Shown here in pieces: positions 32,174 to 39,733 of a DNA stretch of 64,000 nt. Below the pieces are notes generated by a model. That model saw nothing but the letters and a program-made list of their open reading frames with translations. It was not told the DNA's origin and ran no database searches. The DNA is taken from the NCBI GenBank assembly GCA_022647565.1, contig JALCLA010000001.1, positions 620,001-684,000 of the forward strand. The letters run 5' to 3'. The position numbers were made by a program, and so were the translations under genes. Source of the stretch: Chiayiivirga sp. Lineage in GTDB: Bacteria > Pseudomonadota > Gammaproteobacteria > Xanthomonadales > Xanthomonadaceae. The first letter of the stretch is position 1. The number at the start of each line of letters is the position of its first letter.

Positions 32174-33208
32174 GTGCAAGAGTCCGCCTCAGAACGTGTC
32201 GAAATTGCAGAGGACACCCATAAGAACGGTGACTTTCTGCTATCCGTCGCTCCGATGATGGATTGGACCGACCGGCATTGCCGCTATTTCCATCGGCTGC
32301 TGGCACCCCAGGCGCGGCTTTACACCGAGATGGTGCATGCAAATGCGGTATTGCATGGGGATCGGCACCGCCTGCTCGGGTACTCGGCGCACGAGAAGCC
32401 GTTGGCCTTGCAGCTGGGGGGCAGTGAGCCGGCGGTGTTGGCGCAGGCGACGCGCATCGCGCAGGACGAAGGTTTCGACGAAGTCAATCTCAATGTGGGG
32501 TGTCCGTCCGATCGGGTGCAGTCGGGGCGTTTTGGTGCGTGCTTGATGCGCGAGCCGGCGCTGGTGGCCGAGTGCATCGCGGCGATGCGGGCGCAGGTGT
32601 CGATTCCAGTGACGGTGAAGTGCCGGCTCGGAGTGGACGAGCAGGAAGACTACGTCTCGCTCTTGGACTTCATCGACACCGTCGCGGCGACTGGCTGCGA
32701 TACGTTTGTGGTGCACGCGCGCAAGGCCTGGTTGCAGGGGCTGTCGCCGAAGGAGAATCGCGAGGTGCCGCCGTTGCGCTACGAGCAGGTGTATCGACTC
32801 AAGCGCGAGCGTCCGCACCTGACGATCCTGATCAATGGCGGCATCATCGACCGTGCCGCCGCGCACGAGCATCTGCGCCACACCGACGGCGTGATGCTGG
32901 GGCGTGCGGCTTATCACGATCCATATTTCCTGCACGTGCTGCATGGCGAGATCTACGCTCCGGCGACGACATCGCGTCCGCGGGCCGATCTGCTGCGCGA
33001 ACTGGAGCCTTACGTGCGCACGGAACTGGCGCACGGTACGGCACTGAAGCACATCACGCGGCATGTGCTGGGCCTGTTCCACGCGCAACCCGGCGGCCGC
33101 GCCTTCCGTCAGATACTGAGCGAAGGCGCGCACCGCGTGGGAGCCGACTGGAGCCTGGTGGAGCGGGCCTTGGCCGCAACGCGACGCGACCACGACGAAG
33201 CCGCATAA
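32174..33208 (+). CDS. dusA: tRNA-dihydrouridine synthase A
   Basis: 344 residues if GTG 32174 is the start. This FMN enzyme reduces U20 (and U20a) in tRNA. Signatures are S-V-A-P-M-M-D-W-T-D-R-H-C-R-Y-F, the catalytic Cys110 in N-L-N-V-G-C-P-S-D-R-V, H-A-R-K-A-W-L-Q-G-L-S-P-K-E-N-R, and N-G-G-I. The first 23 residues are unlike other DusA N-termini and have no ribosome site. The TACACT at 32168-32173 could even place the transcript start after the GTG. The native start is at 18281, consistent with an island having replaced the 5' end. Confidence 0.9.
   Translation: MQESASERVEIAEDTHKNGDFLLSVAPMMDWTDRHCRYFHRLLAPQARLYTEMVHANAVLHGDRHRLLGYSAHEKPLALQLGGSEPAVLAQATRIAQDEGFDEVNLNVGCPSDRVQSGRFGACLMREPALVAECIAAMRAQVSIPVTVKCRLGVDEQEDYVSLLDFIDTVAATGCDTFVVHARKAWLQGLSPKENREVPPLRYEQVYRLKRERPHLTILINGGIIDRAAAHEHLRHTDGVMLGRAAYHDPYFLHVLHGEIYAPATTSRPRADLLRELEPYVRTELAHGTALKHITRHVLGLFHAQPGGRAFRQILSEGAHRVGADWSLVERALAATRRDHDEAA
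32249..32268 (+). repeat. Right attachment-like core in dusA
   Basis: 20 bp identical to 18371-18390, at the DusA codons A-P-M-M-D-W-T. To its right dusA continues normally; to its left the coding sequence is not conserved dusA. It would be the junction that restores the reading frame. Confidence 0.65.
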
Positions 33209-33245
33209 TCGCGGCCCTCTCGATCGCGCGTACCGGAGTTGTTCG

Positions 33246-34157
33246 ATGAAGCTTGACCACGCGGCGGACTTTGTGACCCTGGCATCCGCGGGCATAGCGG
33301 CATCCAGCGCGGCCAATGCGCGCGGCGCATACCTGGTTGCGCCGGAAGGCTTTTCACTCGCGGCGCAGTCGGCGGGCGACAACCGCTACATGGATCTGAG
33401 CCGGGCGGTGTCGTCCGAGCGCGCCATGGCACAGCACCGCGGCCTGCATCGGGCCTTGTCCGGCGTGCTGCCGACGATCTGTTTCGCCGGCGATGCGGCA
33501 ACGCCGGACGCGGTGTTTCCCAATAACGTGTTCGGCACCGCGCCGGGGAAGTTGATCCTCGGACACATGCGGCATCCGGTGCGCCAGCGCGAGGCCGAGC
33601 GCGCCGACATCCGCGGCTTCTTCACCGGGGTGCTGGGCTATGCGACGCACGATCTGCGCCAGCAGCCCGGCATCTGCGAGCTGACCGGCTCGATGGTGAT
33701 CGACCGCGCCCGCGGGCTGGGGTTCGCCGCCTACACCGAACGCTGCGACGAGGCCGGCGCGGACGCGATGCACGCCGCCTTCGGCCTGAAGGCGAGTTTC
33801 CGCTTTGCGCTCAAGCCGCACGAGTACCACGCGAACGTGGTGATGAGCGTGTTGGCCTCGCGCGTGCTGGTGATCTGCCCCGACAGTTTCGTGGATCCGG
33901 CCGCCGCCGAGGCGATCGCCTCGTTCTATGCCCCGCGCGTGATCGAGCTTTCCACGCAGGAGAAAAATGCCTTCGCCGGCAACTGCATCGCGCTCTCCGA
34001 CGATGTGGTGTGGATGAGCGAAGCCGCCGCGGATGCCCTGGCCCCGCAACACCGCGCGGCGCTGGAGCGCGCCGGCTTCCGGCTCGGCAGCGTGGCGCTG
34101 GACGAGATCGAGAAGGCCGGTGGATCACTGCGCTGCTGCGTGGGCGAGATCTTCTGA
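33246..34157 (+). CDS. CtlX-like amidinotransferase-superfamily hydrolase
   Basis: 303 residues. Guanidine-modifying fold: P-D-A-V-F-P-N-N-V-F-G-T (substrate Asp/Asn), E-L-T-G-S-M-V-I-D (acidic residues), E-Y-H-A-N-V-V-M-S (catalytic His), A-G-N-C-I-A-L-S-D, and the catalytic Cys in G-G-S-L-R-C-C-V-G-E-I-F at the C-terminus. This pattern fits the CtlX/arginine-deiminase-related group that acts on citrulline or other ureido/guanidino compounds. The exact substrate is not certain. It follows dusA by 37 bp. Confidence 0.75.
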   Translation: MKLDHAADFVTLASAGIAASSAANARGAYLVAPEGFSLAAQSAGDNRYMDLSRAVSSERAMAQHRGLHRALSGVLPTICFAGDAATPDAVFPNNVFGTAPGKLILGHMRHPVRQREAERADIRGFFTGVLGYATHDLRQQPGICELTGSMVIDRARGLGFAAYTERCDEAGADAMHAAFGLKASFRFALKPHEYHANVVMSVLASRVLVICPDSFVDPAAAEAIASFYAPRVIELSTQEKNAFAGNCIALSDDVVWMSEAAADALAPQHRAALERAGFRLGSVALDEIEKAGGSLRCCVGEIF

Positions 34158-34278
34158 GATAGGAACGCGGCTGCGGGCTGAATCGAGGCTGCGGAGCAGG
34201 GGCAGGGCACCCGAAAAGTTCAGACCCAATTCACCGCTTGGCGTTCAGACTTTGGCGCAACTCCCCTTCATTCAAGGC

Positions 34279-34317
34279 TTTGCAGCCAGATTCTTCGGTT
34301 GTTAAGATGCCTTTAAC
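34279..34317 (+). promoter_or_regulatory. Promoter and TTAA-type direct repeat before the PepSY-phoPQ operon
   Basis: TTTGCA (34279-34284) and TAAGAT (34303-34308) form a possible promoter with 18-bp spacing. GTTAAG-ATGCC-TTTAAC (34301-34317) is a direct repeat with 11-bp period like PhoP/PmrA boxes. It abuts the ATG at 34318, leaving no room for a ribosome site. Either the message is leaderless or the true start and promoter differ. Confidence 0.45.
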
Positions 34318-34677
34318 ATGATCCGTCGCCGCCTGCCGCTGCTGTTGGCCTTCGTATTGCTCGCCTTGGGCGGGGCGGCGATGAGTGCCGATCCGGCACC
34401 GTTGCCCGAGACGGTGAGCCGCATCGAACGCGAGACGGGCGGGCGCGTGCTGTCGGCGCAGCGCAGCCAGCGCGGCGGGCGCGAGGTGAACCGGATCAAG
34501 CTGATCACGCCCGAGGGCCGGGTGCGGGTGATGTGGGACGATCCGCAGCGCGGTCGCAGCATGGGCAGCCCGCAATTGGCGCCGCGCCCGAGTGACCGGG
34601 GTCGCTTTCCCAGCGAGGCGGTGGATCGCGATGCGCGCCGCAGCGCAGCGAACCGGCCCGCCCGCGACGACGGTTGA
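34318..34677 (+). CDS. Periplasmic PepSY-domain protein
   Basis: 119 residues. A signal peptide (about 1-23, A-A-M-S-A-D) is followed by one PepSY-like domain: V-S-R-I-E-R-E-T-G-G-R-V-L-S-A-Q, then V-N-R-I-K-L-I-T-P-E-G-R-V-R-V-M-W-D, and a disordered Arg-rich tail. PepSY proteins often precede PhoPQ/CpxAR-like genes in this group and may inhibit proteases or modulate the sensor. There is no ribosome site at the ATG. Confidence 0.7.
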   Translation: MIRRRLPLLLAFVLLALGGAAMSADPAPLPETVSRIERETGGRVLSAQRSQRGGREVNRIKLITPEGRVRVMWDDPQRGRSMGSPQLAPRPSDRGRFPSEAVDRDARRSAANRPARDDG

Positions 34678-34761
34678 CGGCGGCGCAGCCAACCCGCCAC
34701 CGTGAGGCCGGGGCGCGCGGCGCCCTACTGTTTTCCCCCTGTCGGACAAGGAGCACGTCGC

Positions 34762-35442
34762 ATGCGCATCCTGCTGGTCGAAGACGAAGCGCCGTTGCGC
34801 GAAACCCTGGCGGCGCGACTCAAGCGCGAGGGTTATGCGGTGGATGCCGCGAGCGACGGCGAGGAGGGCCTGTACAACGGGCGCGAAGTGCCGTTCGATG
34901 TGGCCGTCATCGACCTGGGCTTGCCCCGCATGTCGGGCATGGATCTGGTCAAGCAACTGCGCGCCGAGGGCAAGAAATTCCCGATCCTGATCCTGACCGC
35001 GCGCTCAAGCTGGCAGGACAAGGTGGAAGGCCTCAAGGCCGGTGCCGACGACTACCTGGTCAAGCCCTTCCATGTCGAGGAGTTGCTGGCGCGACTCAAT
35101 GCGCTGTTGCGTCGCGCCGCGGGCTGGAGCAAGCCTTCGCTCGATTGCGGCCCGATCAGCCTCGACCTCGCGGCGCAGACGGTGGCGATCGAGGGCGTGA
35201 GCGTCGATCTCACCAGCTACGAGTACAAGGTGCTGGAGTACCTGATGCTGCACGCCGGTGAACTGGTGTCCAAGGCCGATCTCACCGAACACATCTACCA
35301 GCAGGATTTCGACCGCGACTCGAATGTGCTGGAAGTGTTCATCGGTCGGCTGCGCAAGAAGCTCGATCCCGATGGCAGCCTCAAGCCGATCGAAACCGTG
35401 CGCGGCCGCGGCTACCGCTTCGCCATTCCACGCAACGAATGA
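34762..35442 (+). CDS. phoP: PhoP-like response regulator
   Basis: 226 residues from ATG 34762 (AAGGAG upstream). OmpR family: E-D-E at 7-9, D51 in V-I-D-L-G-L-P-R-M-S-G, T-A-R, and V-K-P-F-H-V-E-E-L. The winged helix has V-E/I-x-R-L-R-K-K-L and G-R-G-Y-R-F. The V-K-P-F-H-V/M-E-E and L-T-S-Y-E-Y-K-V-L-E-Y-L segments are typical of PhoP. In xanthomonads PhoPQ controls Mg2+ and antimicrobial-peptide responses. Confidence 0.85.
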   Translation: MRILLVEDEAPLRETLAARLKREGYAVDAASDGEEGLYNGREVPFDVAVIDLGLPRMSGMDLVKQLRAEGKKFPILILTARSSWQDKVEGLKAGADDYLVKPFHVEELLARLNALLRRAAGWSKPSLDCGPISLDLAAQTVAIEGVSVDLTSYEYKVLEYLMLHAGELVSKADLTEHIYQQDFDRDSNVLEVFIGRLRKKLDPDGSLKPIETVRGRGYRFAIPRNE

Positions 35443-35506
35443 CCCAAGTGGCGCGGTTGCGTTGTCCCGCGCCAGGGCTGCTTGATCCGGTTCGGGAAGC
35501 CGGCGG

Positions 35507-36883
35507 ATGAGCGCGAGCCGCATGCTCTCGCTGCAGGCTCGCCAGCTGCTGGCGGCGAGCCTGGGCCTCGTGGCCTTCCTCGGGCTCACCGGTTACGCGC
35601 TTGACCGGGCCTTCGTGGAAACCGCGGAAACCTCGCTGCGCCAGCGCCTGGAGAGCTACGTCTGGGCCTACGTGGAGCGTTCTGAGCTGTCGCGTGGCGG
35701 CGAGCTCATCGTGCCCGACGTGCCGCCCGATTCGCGCTTCACCCGTCCCGGCAGTGGTCTGTATGCCGGGGTGACGGCGGAGAACTTCAATTGGGAGTCG
35801 GGCTCGTCCCTGGGTCGCGAACTGCCGTTCGATGACCGGTTGCCGCCGGGCGAAACCCGCTTCGAAGGCCCGCTCGACAGCGGTGCCGGCCCGATCTACC
35901 GCTACAGCCACGGCCTGGCCTGGGAAACCGGCGATGGCAAGGAAGTGAGCTTCACCCTGCACGTTGCGGAAGACACGGAGGCGCTGGCGCGACAGATCGC
36001 GGTGTTCCGGCGCAGCCTGTGGGCCTACCTCGGTGCCGCGGCCTTGTTGCTGCTGGGCCTGCAGATTCTCGTGTTGCGCTGGAGCCTGGCGCCCCTGCGG
36101 CGTGTGGTGGGCGACATGGAACAGATCATGGAAGGTCGACGCGAACGCTTGCCCGGCGGCTATCCGGAAGAACTCACCCTGCTCACCGACAGCCTCAACG
36201 AGATGATCGACGTGGGGCGCGAGCAGATCGCGCGTACCCGCAACGTGCTGGCCGATCTTGCGCACAGCCTCAAGACGCCACTGGCGGTGATGCGCAGCGA
36301 GCTGGAATCCGACCACGATGCGCGCAGCCTGCGCAGCGGGCTGACCGAGCAGGTGGGGCGGATGGGCGAGATCGTCGCGTACCAGCTTACCCGCGCCGTC
36401 ACCACCGGGCGCCAGACGTTTTCCACGCCGCTGGCGCTGGAGCCGCGCGCGGAGGAGATCGTGCGGAGCCTGGAGAAGGTCTACGCCAGCAAGAACATCC
36501 TGTGCGAATTCGACATCGACCACAGTGCGCGCTTCCACGGCGAGCAGGGCGACCTGATGGAGTTGCTCGGCAACCTGCTGGAAAACGCCTTCAAGTGGGC
36601 GCGCCATCGGGTCCTGCTTAGTGCGCGCAACATGACCATCGCACCGCAGCGGCGCAGCGGCCTGCTGGTCACGGTGGAAGACGATGGCCCCGGCATCCCG
36701 CCCGAGAATGTCGAACGCCTGCTGCAGCGCGGCGTGCGTGGCGACGAGCGCGTGCACGGTCACGGCATCGGGCTTGCCATCGTGCAGGACATCGTGAAGG
36801 CCTACCACGGCGAACTGTCGGTGGAGCGATCGGACGAATTGGGCGGCGCGCGCTTCGTGTTGCGCTTCTCGCCCAGTCTCTAA
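35507..36883 (+). CDS. phoQ: PhoQ-like sensor histidine kinase
   Basis: 458 residues. Membrane segments at about 12-32 and 171-192 enclose a periplasmic domain of about 140 residues that includes acidic stretches. The H-box is V-L-A-D-L-A-H-S-L-K-T-P-L-A, the PhoQ-type H-S-L-K-T-P, followed by N-L-L-E-N-A-F-K-W (N box), D-D-G-P-G-I and G-H-G-I-G-L-A-I-V. It is 64 bp after phoP. Confidence 0.85.
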   Translation: MSASRMLSLQARQLLAASLGLVAFLGLTGYALDRAFVETAETSLRQRLESYVWAYVERSELSRGGELIVPDVPPDSRFTRPGSGLYAGVTAENFNWESGSSLGRELPFDDRLPPGETRFEGPLDSGAGPIYRYSHGLAWETGDGKEVSFTLHVAEDTEALARQIAVFRRSLWAYLGAAALLLLGLQILVLRWSLAPLRRVVGDMEQIMEGRRERLPGGYPEELTLLTDSLNEMIDVGREQIARTRNVLADLAHSLKTPLAVMRSELESDHDARSLRSGLTEQVGRMGEIVAYQLTRAVTTGRQTFSTPLALEPRAEEIVRSLEKVYASKNILCEFDIDHSARFHGEQGDLMELLGNLLENAFKWARHRVLLSARNMTIAPQRRSGLLVTVEDDGPGIPPENVERLLQRGVRGDERVHGHGIGLAIVQDIVKAYHGELSVERSDELGGARFVLRFSPSL

Positions 36884-37464
36884 TCAGGGCCGATGCCGTT
36901 ATTGATCCACTCGGGCAGCGCACCTGCGCCCGACAGCGGAATCCCGATGTCGCGCTCGATCTGTGACTGGAGCGAACGCAGGCAGCTCGCCTGAAGGGCA
37001 TAGCCACTGCAGATCCCGGGTGCCGCGAGTTCCGGGCAGCCGTCGCAGGCATAGGCCTGAACCCGGGCGCGGACTCGCGCGTACCCGCGCCAGAGCAGGA
37101 ACAGTCCCGGCAACAAGGGCCACGCCACGGTGGGGTAGTGCCAGGTGGCCCACGCAGCGAGTATCGCAACGAGACCGGCACCCAGTCGCAGCAGGTCGCG
37201 CAATGCGCGCGGCAGGCGTCGATAGCGCGGCGGCCACGACAGCACCAGCACCGGCAAGGCGATGGCTGCCAAAGCCCACAAGCACCATGCGCCTCCCGCC
37301 AGCAGGACGCCCAGTCCGCCGCCGACGAGCCCCGCAACCAGGCTGGTGCAGCCACGGCATACGTGCAATTGCCCGACGCGCCAGGTTTCGACCGCGTGGC
37401 GCGCGCACAGCGGGTGGTGCGCCCAGCGCACCGGCCAGTCGTGGCGCAGGCGACGCCCGATCAC
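36880..37464 (-). CDS. Cys-containing integral membrane protein (DUF2085-like)
   Basis: 194 residues. An N-terminal cytosolic segment with H-P-L-C-A-R-H and C-R-G-C (possible metal site) is followed by about four membrane helices, then a C-terminal Cys cluster C-D-G-C-P-E-L ... G-I-C-S-G-Y ... S-C-L. The early C/H and C-x-x-C pattern before membrane helices resembles DUF2085. Function unknown. It overlaps phoQ by 4 bp in convergent orientation and ybjQ by 4 bp. Confidence 0.5.
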   Translation of the reverse strand: MIGRRLRHDWPVRWAHHPLCARHAVETWRVGQLHVCRGCTSLVAGLVGGGLGVLLAGGAWCLWALAAIALPVLVLSWPPRYRRLPRALRDLLRLGAGLVAILAAWATWHYPTVAWPLLPGLFLLWRGYARVRARVQAYACDGCPELAAPGICSGYALQASCLRSLQSQIERDIGIPLSGAGALPEWINNGIGPD

Positions 37465-37985
37465 GGACGTTGTTTCAGTGCATCGGCGATGTCGCGTAGC
37501 AGGGCGCCTGCGGCTCCGGTCGGAATGTAGTCGGGAATCGGCAGGATCGTGACCGCCGTGCCGAAGGCGACCACGGCACCGGCGCCAACACCTGTGCCGC
37601 CCACGGGCGCCAGTTCGAAGCGGAAATTGACGATGGCATTGGCGCGCTGTCGACGCGCCGCCTGGAACAGGCGGTCCATCGCGCGTTGCCGGGTTTCGTC
37701 GCCGAGGTCGGCGTAGCTTTCAAGCTCGCCGCCGGTGAAATTCTTGCAGCCCATGAGGAAATCCTGGCCGACATCCTTGGCGCGCACCGAGATGCCCCAG
37801 ACGATGCCGTGATACGCGAGGATTTCGTAGCCGTCGAAACTGTCGCTGGCGGTGACGATGATGCGCCCCGACTCGATCGGCGGACGCTGGCCTCCCAGTA
37901 ACTCGGGACGGGCGTTGTCCGCCGCAGTCCGCGGCGGAATCGGGTCATGGGGCAGGTCGAACTTGGCTCGGCCGGTCGTGCTCAT
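37461..37985 (-). CDS. YbjQ-family (UPF0145) protein
   Basis: 174 residues. A variable N-terminal stretch of about 40 precedes the conserved region: I-I-V-T-A-S-D-S-F-D-G-Y-E-I, V-W-G-I-S-V-R, the helical A-R-R-Q-R-A-N-A-I-V-N-F-R-F-E and G-T-A-V. The family forms small pentameric rings and is annotated as heavy-metal-binding without firm evidence. ATGA overlap with the zinc-ribbon gene upstream. Confidence 0.8.
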   Translation of the reverse strand: MSTTGRAKFDLPHDPIPPRTAADNARPELLGGQRPPIESGRIIVTASDSFDGYEILAYHGIVWGISVRAKDVGQDFLMGCKNFTGGELESYADLGDETRQRAMDRLFQAARRQRANAIVNFRFELAPVGGTGVGAGAVVAFGTAVTILPIPDYIPTGAAGALLRDIADALKQRP

Positions 37986-38149
37986 GGCAACAGCGCTCCG
38001 CAGGAAGGACAGTGGCGTACCCGATCATGCTCCATCCGGACCACTTCGCCGCAGCTGGCGCAGGTGGATCGGCGGCGGCTGGAGCGTGCGAGCAGATACA
38101 CCGCGACGCCGGCGAGGAAGAGCAACAGATAGACGAAGAACGCGATCAT
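37982..38149 (-). CDS. 55-residue membrane-anchored zinc-ribbon protein
   Basis: Small gene on the minus strand: ATG complement at 38147-38149, TGA complement at 37982-37984, overlapping ybjQ by 4 bp. An N-terminal membrane segment (2-21, F-F-V-Y-L-L-L-F-L-A-G-V) is followed by a basic patch S-S-R-R-R-S and a zinc ribbon C30-A-S-C33 ... C47-P-S-C50. It precedes ybjQ and the DUF2085-like gene in one apparent operon, so the three may work together at the membrane. Confidence 0.65.
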   Translation of the reverse strand: MIAFFVYLLLFLAGVAVYLLARSSRRRSTCASCGEVVRMEHDRVRHCPSCGALLP

Positions 38150-38210
38150 GGCCCGAGGCAGCTTCCGCGAAGGATGGCATCAGGACGAGCTTACCGCGCC
38201 TTGCGTGACC

Positions 38211-38990
38211 TCAGTCGGTCGAGGACGGTGGTCCGTAAAAGCGGGCCAGGTGTTGCGCCACGTCCGGAAAGGCGGTGCGCAGCTGATCCGGGGCACTGAA
38301 GTGGTATTCGCTGGCCACCGCGAAGAACTCGTCCGGTGCTTCGGCCGCATAGGCGTCGATGGCAGGCTCCCGTTGCGCGTCCAGGTCAGCACGCAGCGCG
38401 TCGAACGCCGTCTGGAAATCGCGCGCCCAGGCCAGGCGTTGCGCCGTGTCGCGCAGCGGCGGCATGCCGTCCATGGCGCCGTCGAGCGCGTCGAGCTTGT
38501 GCGCAATCTCGTGCGCCACGACGTGGTAGCCCGGTTCGGGGCGGTCGAGATCGGCGCGCAGGTCGGCCCAGGACAGGATCAGCGGGCCGCGCTGCCAGGA
38601 TTCACCAACAAGGTCGTCATCCCATTCCTCGACGACGCCGGTGTCTTCGTCGTAGTCGTGCCGGCGCACCCGGAACTCGCCCGGATAGACGATCACCTCG
38701 CGCCAGCCCTGCAGCCATTCGTATCCCAGGTGCAGCACGGGCTGGCAACACAGCAGGGCGACGAGACGCCGCCGCTCGGGCGGGAGCAGGCAACCGCCCG
38801 CGGGCACGATGGCCTTGTCGGCGAGGAAGCGTTCGGTCAGCCGGCGCAGGGATTGCTGGGCGGAAGGATCCAACGCCCGCGCCCAACCCACGCGACGCAA
38901 CAAGCGTTGCCAGTCGGCGTCGTCGATGGGGGGCGGGGTGGATGGGCCGAACGGCGTTCGGGCCCAGAGCCTGCGCAGCCAGCGGGTCAT
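38211..38990 (-). CDS. mtfA: MtfA-family zinc-dependent peptidase
   Basis: 259 residues from ATG 38990; an in-frame ATG at 39038 would add 16 residues. The zinc site is H-E-I-A-H-K-L-D-A-L-D-G (HExxH), with the distal acidic ligand in F-F-A-V-A-S-E-Y-H-F. L-P-P-E-R-R-R-L-V-A-L-L-C-C-Q-P-V-L matches the conserved N-terminal half. E. coli MtfA binds the repressor Mlc and so affects glucose uptake; no Mlc partner is visible here. Confidence 0.85.
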   Translation of the reverse strand: MTRWLRRLWARTPFGPSTPPPIDDADWQRLLRRVGWARALDPSAQQSLRRLTERFLADKAIVPAGGCLLPPERRRLVALLCCQPVLHLGYEWLQGWREVIVYPGEFRVRRHDYDEDTGVVEEWDDDLVGESWQRGPLILSWADLRADLDRPEPGYHVVAHEIAHKLDALDGAMDGMPPLRDTAQRLAWARDFQTAFDALRADLDAQREPAIDAYAAEAPDEFFAVASEYHFSAPDQLRTAFPDVAQHLARFYGPPSSTD

Positions 38991-39186
38991 GCGGCCATTG
39001 TCCGTCCCCAGGCCTGTGAATGGGGACGGGGGCCGCAAAAAGCGGCCAGGACGCGGGGAGTGTTGTGGGGAGCCGCGCCCTGGCCGTTACATCCTTGTGG
39101 CGGGATCAGACTGCCCGGCGGGCTGGAAGTTCCCCGTGGCGGCGCGGCGGCTGGCGTCAAGCTTGAGCGCCGAAGCGCAACGCTCC

Positions 39187-39465
39187 CTACTTGAACATTC
39201 CGGGCACGAAAGAATGCCATCGTGCGGCACGCGGACGAGTTACCGCGCCGCGCTTGGCCGGCACCGGCGTCGAGCCCGCTGCCGTCGCAGGGACATCGGC
39301 CGGGCTGGCCGCCACCGGTCCCGATTCCACGTCCTCGGCCACGGCCCGGGCCTCGGCTTCCGGGCATTGCCCGCTGCCGTTGGCGCTGGCACGCGACGGT
39401 GCGACGGCCTGCACGGCCGTGGCACCGAGCAGCAGGCAGAGTGCTAAGGCATGGTTGCGATTCAT
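39187..39465 (-). CDS. Small exported Ala-rich protein
   Basis: 92 residues, with signal peptide (A-T-A-V-Q-A-V-A). The mature part is Ala/Pro/Arg-rich and low in complexity, with one Cys (G-Q-C-P-E-A-E-A) and a C-terminal W-H-S-F-V-P-G-M-F-K. GGGGA lies ahead of the ATG. No family recognised. A GGCCGC-AAAAA-GCGGCC hairpin lies downstream at 39031-39047. Confidence 0.45.
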   Translation of the reverse strand: MNRNHALALCLLLGATAVQAVAPSRASANGSGQCPEAEARAVAEDVESGPVAASPADVPATAAGSTPVPAKRGAVTRPRAARWHSFVPGMFK

Positions 39466-39733
39466 GGACGATCCCCGAACTCGACGGGCTGGGTCGGTTG
39501 ACCCGCCTGCATCCCGGACTGCTCCGGTGTGACACTGGATGCCGGTCGGCGGCAAAAGGTTACCAATCCGGCCCAAGGCCTCGTTGGCACTGTAATACCC
39601 CCGACGTGACCGCCGGCATCGACCTGACGGACCAAGGAGTCGCTTCGGCGCGCAAAGTTCCATGGCCATGGCCCGCGTCGCGCTGCATTGCAACAAGACG
39701 CCCGACGCACCGAGTCGGCACACTCGACGACGC

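Larger units (their letters stand above)
18391..32268. mobile_element. Candidate dusA-integrated genomic island (13.9 kb)
   Basis: It is bounded by 20-bp direct repeats (18371-18390, 32249-32268) within dusA coding sequence: an orphan dusA start on the left, and on the right an intact dusA with a new, atypical 5' end. Both margins (18400-18640, 31635-32240) hold less GC-rich, gene-poor DNA. A possible tyrosine-recombinase C-terminal remnant lies 92 bp inside the right repeat. No intact integrase is seen, so the element looks immobilised. Cargo is a VIT transporter, the ten-gene HDO/AMP-ligase/two-component/FTR1 operon and a large IPTL-CTERM surface protein. Confidence 0.55.

Noticed and set aside
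39031..39047. GGCCGC-AAAAA-GCGGCC hairpin as a terminator
   Set aside because: Short 6-bp stem without T run on either strand; noted only under the neighbouring gene.
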